Source: Cepaea nemoralis (taxonomy: Eukaryota > Mollusca > Gastropoda > Stylommatophora > Helicidae). Taken from it: a stretch of DNA of 64,000 nucleotides. Numbering within the stretch: the first letter of the stretch is position 1; the number at the start of each line of letters is the position of its first letter. The position numbers and the translations under genes were made by a program. Where the stretch lies: positions 324,501 through 388,500 of the forward strand of contig JACEFZ010011394.1 of the NCBI GenBank assembly GCA_014155875.1, written 5' to 3'. Positions 30,401 through 44,024 of this stretch are shown here, piece by piece. The notes below the pieces were generated by a model, which saw only the letters and a program-made list of their open reading frames with translations, was not told the DNA's origin and did no database searches.

Positions 30401-33400
30401 CAACACACATATAACCTGATCATATACACAGAGCTAACAAGACACATATAACCTGATCATATACACAGCGCTAACAAGACACATATAACCTGATCATATA
30501 CACAGCGCTAACAACACATATAACCTGATCATATACACAGCGCTAACAACACATATAACCTGATCATATACACAGCGCTAACAAGACACATATAACCTGA
30601 TCATATACACAGCTAACAAGACACATATAACCTGATCATATACACAGCTAACAACACACATATAACCTGATCATATACACAGCTAACAACACACATATAA
30701 CCTGATCATATACACAGCTAACAACACACATATAACCTGATCATATACACAGCTAACAACACACATATAACCTGATCATATACACAGCTAACAACACACA
30801 TATAACCTGATCATATACACAGCTAACAACACACATATAACCTGATCATATACACAGCTAACAAGACACATATAACCTGATCATATACACAGCTAACAAC
30901 ACACATATAACCTGATCATATACACAGCTAACAACACACATATAACCTGATCATATACACAGCTAACAACACACATATAACCTGATCATATACACAGCTA
31001 ACAACACACATATAACCTGATCATATACACAGCTAACAAGACACATATAACCTGATCATATACACAGCTAACAAGACACATATAACCTGATCATATACAC
31101 AGCGCTAACAACACATATAACCTGATCATATACACAGCTAACAAGACACATATAACCTGATCATATACACAGAGCTAACAAGACATATATAACCTGATCA
31201 TATACACAGAGCTAACAAGACATATATAACCTGGTCTTATACACAGAGCTAACAAGACATATATAACCTGATCATATACACAGAGCTAACAAGACATATA
31301 TAACCTGATCATATACACAGAGCTAACAAGACACATATATAACCTGATCATATACACAGAGCTAACAAGACATATATAACCTGATCATATACACAGAGCT
31401 AACAAGACATATATAACCTGATCATATACACAGCTAACAAGACACATATAACCTGATCATATACACAGCTAACAAGACATATATAAATTGATCATATACA
31501 CAGCGCTAACAAGACACATATATAACCTGATCATATACACAGAGCTAACAAGACATATATAACCTGATCATATACACAGAGCTAACAAGACATATATAAC
31601 CTGATCATATACACAGAGCTAACAAGACATATATAACCTGATCATATACACAGAGCTAACAAGACATATATAACCTGATCATATACACAGAGCTAACAAG
31701 ACATATATAACCTGATCATATACACAGAGCTAACAAGACATATATAACCTGATCATATACACAGCGCTAACAAGACACATATAACCTGATCATATACACA
31801 GCGCTAACAAGACACATATAACCTGATCATATACACAGCTAACAAGACACATATATAACCTGATCATATACACAGCGCTAACAAGACACATATATAACCT
31901 GATCATATACACAGCGCTAACAAGACACATATATAACCTGATCATATACACAGCGCTAACAAGACATATATAACCTGATCATATACACAGCTAACAAGAC
32001 ACATATATAACCTGATCATATACACAGAGCTAACAAGACATATATAACCTGATCATATACACAGCGCTAACAACACATATAACCTGATCATATACACAGA
32101 GCTAACAACACACATATAACCTGATCATATACACAGCGCTAACAAGACATATATAACCTGATCATATACACAGCGCTAACAACACATATAACCTGATCAT
32201 ATACACAGAGCTAACAAGACATATATAACCTGATCATATACACAGCGCTAACAACACATATAACCTGATCATATACACAGAGCTAACAAGACATATATAA
32301 CCTGATCATATACACAGAGCTAACAACACACATATAACCTGATCATATACACAGAGCTAACAAGACATATATAACCTGATCATATACACAGAGCTAACAA
32401 CACACATATAACCTGGTCATATACACAGAGCTAACAACACATATAACCTGATCATATACACAGAGCTAACAAGACATATATAACCTGATCATATACACAG
32501 CGCTAACAAGACACATATAACCTGATCATATACACAGAGCTAACAACACACATATAACCTGATCATATACACAGCGCTAACAAGACACATATATAACCTG
32601 ATCATATACACAGCGCTAACAACACATATATAACCTGATCATATACACAGCGCTAACAAGACACATATAACTTGGTCATATACACAGCGCTAACAAGACA
32701 CATATAACCTGATCATATACACAGCGCTAACAAGACACATATAACCTGATCATATACACAGCTAACAAGACACATATAACCTGATCATATACACAGCTAA
32801 CAAGACACATATAACCTGATCATATACACAGCTAACAAGACACATATAACCTGATCATATACACAGCTAACAAGACACATATAACCTGATCATATACACA
32901 GCGCTAACAAGACACATATATAACCTGATCATATACACAGCGCTAACATCACACATATAACCTGATCATATACACAGCGCTAACAAGACACATATATAAC
33001 CTGATCATATACACAGAGCTAACAACACACATATAACCTGATCATATACACAGCGCTAACAAGACACATATATAACCTGATCATATACACAGCGCTAACA
33101 ACACATATATAACCTGATCATATACACAGCGCTAACAAGACACATATAACTTGGTCATATACACAGCGCTAACAAGACACATATAACCTGATCATATACA
33201 CAGCGCTAACAAGACACATATAACCTGATCATATACACAGAGCTAACAACACACATATAACCTGATCATATACACAGCGCTAACAAGACACATATAACCT
33301 GATCATATACACAGAGCTAACAAGACACATATAACCTGATCATATACACAGCTAACAAGACACATATAACCTGATCATATACACAGAGCTAACAACACAC

Positions 33401-36400
33401 ATATAACCTGATCATATACACAGCGCTAACAAGACACATATAACCTGATCATATACACAGAGCTAACAAGACACATATAACCTGATCATATACACAGAGC
33501 TAACAACACACATATAACCTGATCATATACACAGCTAACAAGACACATATAACCTGATCATATACACAGCGCTAACAAGACACATATATAACCTGATCAT
33601 ATACACAGAGCTAACAACACACATATAACCTGATCATATACACAGAGCTAACAAGACACATATAACCTGATCATATACACAGAGCTAACAACACACATAT
33701 AACCTGATCATATACACAGAGCTAACAAGACACATATAACCTGATCATATACACAGAGCTAACAAGACACATATAACCTGATCATATACACAGAGCTAAC
33801 AAGACACATATAACCTGATCATATACACAGAGCTAACAAGACACATATAACCTGATCATATACACAGAGCTAACAAGACACATATAACCTTGATCATATA
33901 CACAGAGCTAACAAGACACATATAACCTGATCATATACACAGAGCTAACAAGACACATATAACCTGATCATATACACAGAGCTAACAAGACACATATAAC
34001 CTGATCATATACACAGAGCTAACAAGACACATATAACCTGATCATATACACAGAGCTAACAAGACACATATAACCTGATCATATACACAGAGCTAACAAC
34101 ACATATATAACCTGATCATATACACAGAGCTAACAAGACACATATAACCTGATCATATACACAGAGCTAACAAGACACATATAACCTGATCATATACACA
34201 GAGCTAACAAGACACATATAACCTGATCATATACACAGAGCTAACAACACACATATAACCTGATCATATACACAGAGCTAACAACACATATAACCTGATC
34301 ATATACACAGAGCTAACAAGACACATATAACCTGGTCATATACACAGAGCTAACAAGACACATATAACCTGATCATATACACAGCGCTAACAAGACACAT
34401 ATAACCTGATCATATACACAGAGCTAACAAGACACATATAACCTGATCATATACACAGAGCTAACAACACACATATAACCTGATCATATACACAGCGCTA
34501 ACAAGACACATATAACCTGATCATATACACAGAGCTAACAAGACACATATAACCTGATCATATACACAGCGCTAACAAGACACATATATAACCTGATCAT
34601 ATACACAGCGCTAACAACACATATATAACCTGATCATATACACAGCGCTAACAAGACACATATAACTTGGTCATATACACAGCGCTAACAAGACACATAT
34701 AACCTGATCATATACACAGCGCTAACAAGACACATATAACCTGATCATATACACAGAGCTAACAACACACATATAACCTGATCATATACACAGCGCTAAC
34801 AAGACACATATAACCTGATCATATACACAGAGCTAACAAGACACATATAACCTGATCATATACACAGAGCTAACAAGACATATATAACCTGATCATATAC
34901 ACAGAGCTAACAAGACATATATAACCTGATCATATACACAGCTAACAAGACACATATAACCTGATCATATACACAGAGCTAACAGGACATATAACCTGAT
35001 CATATACACAGCTAACAAGACATATATAACCTGATCATATACACAGAGCTAACAAGACACATATAACCTGATCATATACACAGAGCTAACAAGACACATA
35101 TAACCTGATCATATACACAGCTAACAAGACACATATAACCTGATCATATACACAGCTAACAAGACACATATAACCTGATCATATACACAGCTAACAAGAC
35201 ACATATAACCTGATCATATACACAGAGCTAACAAGACACATATAACCTGATCATATACACAGCTAACAAGACACATATAACCTGATCATATACACAGCTA
35301 ACAAGACACATATAACCTGATCATATACACAGCTAACAAGACACATATAACCTGATCATATACACAGCGCTAACAACACATATAACCTGGTCATATACAC
35401 AGCGCTAACAACACATATAACCTGATCATATACACAGCGCTAACAAGACACATATAACCTGATCATATACACAGAGCTAACAAGACATATAACCTGATCA
35501 TATACACAGAGCTAACAAGACACATATAACCTGATCATATACACAGCTAACAACACATATAACCTGATCATATACACAGAGCTAACAAGACATATAACCT
35601 GATCATATACACAGCTAACAACACATATAACCTGATCATATACACAGAGCTAACAAGACATATAACCTGATCATATACACAGCTAACAACACATATAACC
35701 TGATCATATACACAGAGCTAACAAGACACATATAACCTGATCATATACACAGAGCTAACAAGACATATATAACCTGATCATATACACAGCTAACAACACA
35801 TATAACCTGATCATATACACAGCTAACAACACATATAACCTGATCATATACACAGCTAACAACACATATAACCTGATCATATACACAGAGCTAACAAGAC
35901 ACATATAACCTGATCATATACACAGCTAACAAGACATATATAACCTGATCATATACACAGCTAACAAGACATATATAACCTGATCATATACACAGCTAAC
36001 AAGACACATATAACCTGATCATATACACAGAGCTAACAAGACACATATAACCTGATCATATACACAGAGCTAACAAGACACATATAACCTGATCATATAC
36101 ACAGCTAACAAGACATATATAACCTGATCATATACACAGAGCTAACAAGACACATATAACCTGATCATATACACAGAGCTAACAAGACACATATAACCTG
36201 ATCATATACACAGAGCTAACAAGACACATATAACCTGATCATATACACAGCTAACAAGACATATATAACCTGATCATATACACAGCTAACAAGACATATA
36301 TAACCTGATCATATACACAGCTAACAAGACATATATAACCTGATCATATACACAGCTAACAAGACATATATAACCTGATCATATACACAGCTAACAAGAC

Positions 36401-39400
36401 ATATATAACCTGATCATATACACAGAGCTAACAAGACACATATAACCTGATCATATACACAGAGCTAACAAGACACATATAACCTGATCATATACACAGA
36501 GCTAACAAGACATATATAACCTGATCATATACACAGCTAACAAGACACATATAACCTGATCATATACACAGCTAACAAGACACATATAACCTGATCATAT
36601 ACACAGCTAACAAGACACATATAACCTGATCATATACACAGCTAACAAGACACATATAACCTGATCATATACACAGCTAACAAGACATATATAACCTGAT
36701 CATATACACAGCTAACAAGACACATATAACCTGATCATATACACAGCTAACAAGACATATATAACCTGATCATATACACAGCTAACAAGACACATATAAC
36801 CTGATCATATACACAGCTAACAAGACACATATAACCTGATCATATACACAGAGCTAACAACACACATATAACCTGATCATATACACAGCTAACAAGACAC
36901 ATATAACCTGATCATATATACAGAGCTAACAAGACACATATAACCTGATCATATACACAGCTAACAAGACACATATATAACCTGATCATATACACAGAGC
37001 TAACAAGACATATATAACCTGATCATATACACAGAGCTAACAAGACACATATATAACCTGATCATATACACAGAGCTAACAAGACATATATAACCTGATC
37101 ATATACACAGCTAACAAGACATATATAACCTGATCATATACACAGAGCTAACAACACATATATAACCTGATCATATACACAGAGCTAACAAGACATATAT
37201 AACCTGATCATATACACAGCGCTAACAAGACATATATAACCTGATCATATACACAGAGCTAACAAGACATATATAACCTGATCATATACACAGAGCTAAC
37301 AAGACATATATAACCTGATCATATACACAGCTAACAAGACATATATAACCTGATCATATACACAGCGCTAACAAGACATATATAACCTGATCATATACAC
37401 AGAGCTAACAAGACACTATATAACCTGATCATATACACAGAGCTAACAAGACACATATAACCTGATCATATACACAGAGCTAACAAGACACATATAACCT
37501 GATCATATACACAGCTAACAAGACACATATAACCTGATCATATACACAGAGCTAACAAGACACATATAACCTGATCATATACACAGAGCTAACAAGACAC
37601 ATATAACCTGATCATATACACAGAGCTAACAAGACACATATAACCTGATCATATACACAGAGCTAACAAGACATATATAACCTGATCATATACACAGAGC
37701 TAACAAGACATATATAACCTGATCATATACACAGCGCTAACAACACATATAACCTGATCATATACACAGAGCTAACAACACACATATAACCTGATCATAT
37801 ACACAGCTAACAAGACACATATAACCTGGTCATATACACAGAGCTAACAAGACATATATAACCTGGTCATATACACAGAGCTAACAAGACACATATAACC
37901 TGGTCATATACACAAGCTAACAAGACACATATAACCTGATCATATACACAGAGCTAACAAGACACATATAACCTGATCATATACACAGAGCTAACAACAC
38001 ATATAACCTGATCATATACACAGAGCTAACAACACACATATAACCTGATCATATACACAGCTAACAACACATATAACCTGATCATATACAGAGCTAACAA
38101 GACACATATAACCTGATCATATACACAGAGCTAACAAGACACATATAACCTGATCATATACACAGAGCTAACAAGACACATATAACCTGATCATATACAC
38201 AGAGCTAACAAGACACATATAACCTGATCATATACACAGAGCTAACAAGACACATATAACCTGATCATATACACAGAGCTAACAAGACACATATAACCTG
38301 ATCATATACACAGAGCTAACAACACACATATAACCTGATCATATACACAGAGCTAACAACACACATATAACCTGGTCATATACACAGAGCTAACAAGACA
38401 CATATAACCTGATCATATACACAGAGCTAACAAGACATATATAACCTGATCATATACACAGAGCTAACAAGACACATATAACCTGATCATATACACAGAG
38501 CTAACAAGACACATATAACCTGATCATATACACAGCTAACAAGACACATATAACCTGATCATATACACAGAGCTAACAAGACACATATAACCTGATCATA
38601 TACACAGCTAACAAGACACATATAACCTGATCATATACACAGAGCTAACAAGACACATATAACCTGATCATATACACGAGCTAACAAGACACATATAACC
38701 TGATCATATACACAGCTAACAAGACACATATAACCTGATCATATACACAGCTAACAAGACACATATAACCTGATCATATACACAGAGCTAACAAGACATA
38801 TATAACCTGATCATATACACAGCGCTAACAACACATATAACCTGATCATATACACAGAGCTAACAAGACACATATAACCTGATCATATACACAGAGCTAA
38901 CAAGACACATATAACCTGATCATATACACAGCTAACAAGACACATATAACCTGATCATATACACAGCTAACAACACACATATAACCTGATCATATACACA
39001 GCGCTAACAAGACATATATAACCTGATCATATACACAGAGCTAACAACACACATATAACCTGATCATATACACAGCTAACAAGACACATATAACCTGATC
39101 ATATACACAGCTAACAAGACACATATAACCTGATCATATACACAGAGCTAACAACACACATATAACCTGATCATATACACAGCTAACAAGACACATATAA
39201 CCTGATCATATACACAGCTAACAAGACACATATAACCTGATCATATACACAGAGCTAACAAGACATATATAACCTGATCATATACACAGCTAACAAGACA
39301 CATATAACCTGATCATATACACAGCTAACAAGACACATATAACCTGATCATATACACAGCTAACAACACACATATAACCTGATCATATACACAGCTAACA

Positions 39401-41548
39401 AAACACATATAACCTGATCATATACACAGAGCTAACAAGACACATATAACCTGATCATATACACAGCTAACAAACACATATAACCTGATCATATACACAG
39501 AGCTAACAACACACATATAACCTGATCATATACACAGCTAACAACACACATATAACCTGATCATATACAGAGCTAACAACACACATATAACCTGATCATA
39601 TACACAGAGCTAACAACACACATATAACCTGATCATATACACAGAGCTAACAAACACATATAACCTGATCATATACACAGCTAACAAACACATATAACCT
39701 GATCATATACACAGAGCTAACAAGACACATATAACCTGATCATATACACAGCTAACAAACACATATAACCTGATCATATACACAGAGCTAACAAGACACA
39801 TATAACCTGATCATATACACAGCTAACAAACACATATAACCTGGTCATATACACAGAGCTAACAACACATATAACCTGATCATATACACAGCTAACAACA
39901 CATATAACCTGATCATATACACAGAGCTAACAACACATATAACCTGATCATATACACAGCTAACAACACATATAACCTGATCATATACACAGAGCTAACA
40001 AGACACATATAACCTGATCATATACACAGCTAACAAGACACATATAACCTGATCATATACACAGCTAACAAGACACATATAACCTGATCATATACACAGC
40101 TAACAACACATATAACCTGATCATATACACAGCTAACAACACATATAACCTGATCATATACACAGCTAACAAGACACATATAACCTGATCATATACACAG
40201 CTAACAACACATATAACCTGGTCATATACACAAGCTAACAAACACATATAACCTGGTCATATACACAGAGCTAACAAGACACATATAACCTGATCATATA
40301 CACAGCTAACAACACATATATAACCTGATCATATACACAGAGCTAACAACACATATAACCTGATCATATACACAGCTAACAAACACATATAACCTGATCA
40401 TTATACACAGAGCTAACAAGACACATATAACCTGATCATTACACAGAGCTAACAACACATATAACCTGATCATATACACAGCTAAACAACACATATAACC
40501 TGATCATATACACAGCTAACAAGACACATATAACTGATCATATACACAGAGCTAACAAGACACATATAACCTGATCATATACAGAGCTAACAACACACAT
40601 ATAACCTGATCATATACAGAGCTAACAACACATATAACCTGATCATATACACAGCGCTAACAACCACATATAACTGATCATATACACAGAGCTAACAAGA
40701 CACATATAACCTGATCATATACACAGCTAACAACACATATAACCTGATCATATACACAGCTAACAAGACACATATAACCTGATCATATACACAGCTAACA
40801 AGACACATATAACCTGATCATATACACAGAGCTAACAAGGACACATATACCTGATCATATACACAGCTAACAAGACACATATAACCTGGTCATATACACA
40901 GAGCTAACAAGACATATAACCTGGTCATATACACAGCGCTAACAACACATATAACCTGGTCATATACACAGAGCTAACAACACATATAACCTGGTCATAT
41001 ACACAGAGCTAACAAGACATATAACCTGATCATATACACAGCGCTAACAACACATATAACCTGGTCATATACACAGAGCTAACAACACACATATAACCTG
41101 ATCATATACACAGAGCTAACAACACATATAACCTGGTCATATACACAGAGCTAACAAGACACATATAACCTGATCATATACACAGCTAACAACACATATA
41201 ACCTGGTCATATACACAGAGCTAACAAGACATATATAACCTGATCATATACACAGAGCTAACAACACACATATAACCTGATCATATACACAGAGCTAACA
41301 ACACATATAACCTGGTCATATACACAGAGCTAACAACACACATATAACCTGGTCATATATACAGAGCTAACAAGACACATATAACCTGGTCATATACACA
41401 GAGCTAACAAGACATATATAACCTGATCATATACAGAGCTAACAAGACACATATGGCCTGATCATATACACAGAGCTAACAAGACACATATAACCTGGTC
41501 TTATACACAGAGCTAACAACACACATATAACCCAGTCGTTTACACAGA
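24401..41548 (+). repeat. ~37-bp satellite array, right clean block
   Basis: The array continues with clean monomers. The shorter AGCT class and the AGCGCT class are more frequent than on the left, and there are long runs of a single class, such as the AGCT/ACACAC runs at 29.5-31.0 kb. A block of about 0.7 kb starting at 29399 recurs at 30505 (offset about 1,106 bp), and several multi-monomer motifs recur at 25.5, 32.6, 33.1 and 34.6 kb. A lightly disturbed patch at about 39.4-40.9 kb has single-base losses. The array ends where the LINE inserts. Confidence 0.97.
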
Positions 41549-41977
41549 CGGACTGACCTTTCACTGCTGAGTCATACTGGGAAATAATTTTGTAAAATTC
41601 TTGAGAAAAGATTATGAACAACTATAGAACCCCAGCTAAGTGAAACACAACTTGGATTTAGGAAAAACAAAGGATGCACAGATGCCATTTTTGCTCTTAG
41701 ACAACTTATAGAAAAATCAATCAAATTCAATGAAACACTCTACTTAGCTTTTGTCGACCAAGAAAAGGCATTTGATAGAGTAGATAGAAACAAGCTGTGG
41801 GAAATCCTTAAACAATATAGAATGAGTGCACATCTAACAAACCTATGTAGAAGTTTATATAACAACAGTGAATGCATAGTGAGAGCAACTGGAGGACACT
41901 CAGAACCCTTCACCATAAGATCTGGAGTACGACAAGGTTGTGTCCTGTCCCCTCTCTTGTTTATAACATATAAAGCC
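41549..41977 (+). pseudogene. LINE reverse transcriptase, fragment 1 of 3
   Basis: Plus-strand translation gives LLSHTGK, ETQLGFRKNKGCTDAIFALR, LAFVDQEKAFDRVDR and RQGCVLSPLLFITY. These are the early and middle reverse-transcriptase motifs of non-LTR elements, with F-D-x-V in the block holding the first catalytic aspartate and a QGCVLSPLLF block. The copy is 5'-truncated, since it starts just before LLSHTGK, and has stops. It breaks off at the LTR of element 1 and continues at 49244. TACACAGA occurs at 41541-41548 and again at 59313-59320, as expected of a target duplication, but that string is also part of the satellite monomer. The exact end is unclear by up to six bases (AAAGCC precedes both LTR copies of element 1). 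Confidence 0.85.
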
Positions 41978-42520
41978 TGTCAGCGTGTTGGATCTCTAGG
42001 GGATCTGGTCTCGGGCTCAAACAGGCAACAATAACTCCGTTAAATATAATATAACAGTATTTATTGTATTTAGGTATACAGTGCGTTGGTGCAGTGGGTT
42101 TAACAAGCCCGCACTCATAAGTTGCTTATCACAGAGGTTTAACATCACACATGATTATAACAAACATTCTAAGCAAACTATCTAGCATATGTCTATGACC
42201 CTAAAACACATGGGTCTGAACTATTAAGTCCCTCTAAGGCAGGCCCTGTTGCCTCTTCGATGTCCCGTCTGTCTCTGCCGGTTCACACGTGTCGCAATCC
42301 GACACGGGTGGTAACTCTGTCCGAGTTCCTCGTGGACCCCGCAATAGGCGGGCCACATCAGTGTCCACGGGACAGTGGACTCACTGACCAGTCCTTCGAG
42401 AAGGCTCTGGATTACTCTGGCCTTCGAGGGTCTTACTTCTTTCCCTTGGGCGGGAGTTGTAGCCCTTTTCTAGTGGCTATTAACTTATGTTGGTTTACCG
42501 TATAATGTGAGGCTGTGACA
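41978..42520 (-). repeat. 3' LTR of element 1
   Basis: The 543-bp LTR matches 48701-49243 at all but two positions. It starts TGTCAGCGTG and ends GGCTGTGACA on the plus strand. An ORF of 81 codons on the plus strand is present identically in both LTRs and has no recognisable function. Confidence 0.97.
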
Positions 42521-42538
42521 GGAGTCCCCCTCTCCCCT
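42521..42538 (-). other. polypurine tract of element 1
   Basis: Read on the minus strand, AGGGGAGAGGGGGACTCC runs directly into the TGTCACAG start of the 3' LTR, the expected place for the plus-strand primer of an LTR retrotransposon. Confidence 0.85.
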
Positions 42539-44024
42539 GATTTGATGGGTTGTTATAGGGTAATTAGTTCTGTACTAATTCTGTCACAGAATCACATAAA
42601 GTCGGTGTTTGTAGTTTGGTGGACAGTAACTTGGTAACCTACATATTGGCATCAACACTCAGGTATTCTCCCATACACCACTTCTCTGATTTGCTGAAGA
42701 GGTCTCTCTCTCCTGTGTCCTTAAAAATGCTTATCTGACCGAAGTTCCGTGACGTTTACTAGTTATCTACAACCTGTCCTTCTCAAAGTATCCTACTGAT
42801 ACCAAGATAATTAACCTCTGTATTAAAGAGGATTAACAAGACAAAAGTCTTGGCTAATTAAGTACACCTTCAAATCTTGTTCTGTGTGTGCATTTCAATA
42901 CACTTTTACTCTCGTATGTTGTATAATGCTGAATATGTAGTTACGTTGTTATTTTATCCCATCTGACTACATGTGTCCCTGTTGGCTTGTTAGTGTGTTG
43001 ACTAATAAGTTGCTGCTTCTAATAAAGTGACTGCATTTTCATTGATAGTGTTCAGTTTTGAGTTTGGTGTGTGCTGAATGTGTGGCTTATTTCCAAGCGT
43101 CACGAGTTGGGATACCCTTAATCATGAATTACTCCAATGTGTGTAATGCATGATCAGGCATTCCAAGCAGTGGTGCTTAGATGTAGTATCCTAAATACTA
43201 AACTAAGAGTACTAAACTAACTACTAAACATGTATTAACAATTTAGACAAGTAATACAATTTACATGAAAGACGCAGACAAATTAAAATAAATACGTTTT
43301 GCGTACAATTTGTCCGCTCAGTATATCGCTCTCTCATTTAATTCATTCACCCTGTCATTCACACATCTTTCATTCAAAATAGTATTTGGTTAAAATATAT
43401 AAGTAAAGTTGAGGTAAGTGAATAGCCCTTAGAAAAAACGGAATAGGCGATATGTTCCCTTTAAGATAATACGTACTTTTTGTACGATGACTCAAAAATG
43501 GTTTATAATTTACATAGAGAAAATTGCATAGTAAGGTTATTTAGCCTATGAATGGAAATACCTGTAATATTATGGTAGAAAATGTACAAATTACAGGTTA
43601 ACACATTTTATATACATAATTCAATACAAATATAATACATATTTAATACTAAATTAATTAATTAACTAAGTAACTAAATCCAACGATGATGTGCGCGTTG
43701 TCCTCCTGTTGTTAGCGTGTCGTGCCATGAATGTTAATAGTATGGCTGTCTCTTGAGTGTTGTCGTCGACGTAGTTCTGTTTCGGCTGTTTGCAAAGTCT
43801 CTTAGCAACAGCAAGTCTGGAATGTTCTCAATGTCGAGTATAAAGTGTTCTTAATGCTTTCGTGATCAATGTCAGTTCACTGGTTGAAATCATTTCACAG
43901 ATAATGTCTCTCGCTCGGATTGGTCCTAGAGCTTTGGTAATTGGTAGTATAGTTCTCAAAGTTTCACGTTCGTGGGTGTTATACGTAACCTATTCACTGG
44001 GGTGTTATTAATTTTAAATGAAAG
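42539..44024 (-). other. element 1 untranslated 3' region
   Basis: About 1.5 kb between the gag-pol stop and the polypurine tract. No integrase, envelope or other domain is visible on the element's strand, and there is no minus-strand ORF of note. It is AT-rich. In a complete relative this space might hold the missing RNase H end. Confidence 0.7.

Noticed and set aside
1490..41548. CRISPR-like array
   Set aside because: The unit is contiguous with no unique spacers; variation is within the monomer, and the setting is a eukaryotic intron.
1490..41548. Telomere or centromere repeat
   Set aside because: The monomer is not telomere-like, and the array sits between exons of one gene. A centromeric role cannot be judged from one locus.
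42260..42505. 81-codon plus-strand ORF, repeated at 48983-49228
   Set aside because: It lies inside both LTRs of element 1 and is antisense to the element. The identity reflects LTR duplication, not a gene family.
42539..44024. Envelope gene or relocated integrase in element 1
   Set aside because: No minus-strand ORF or integrase/envelope motif could be found in this region.
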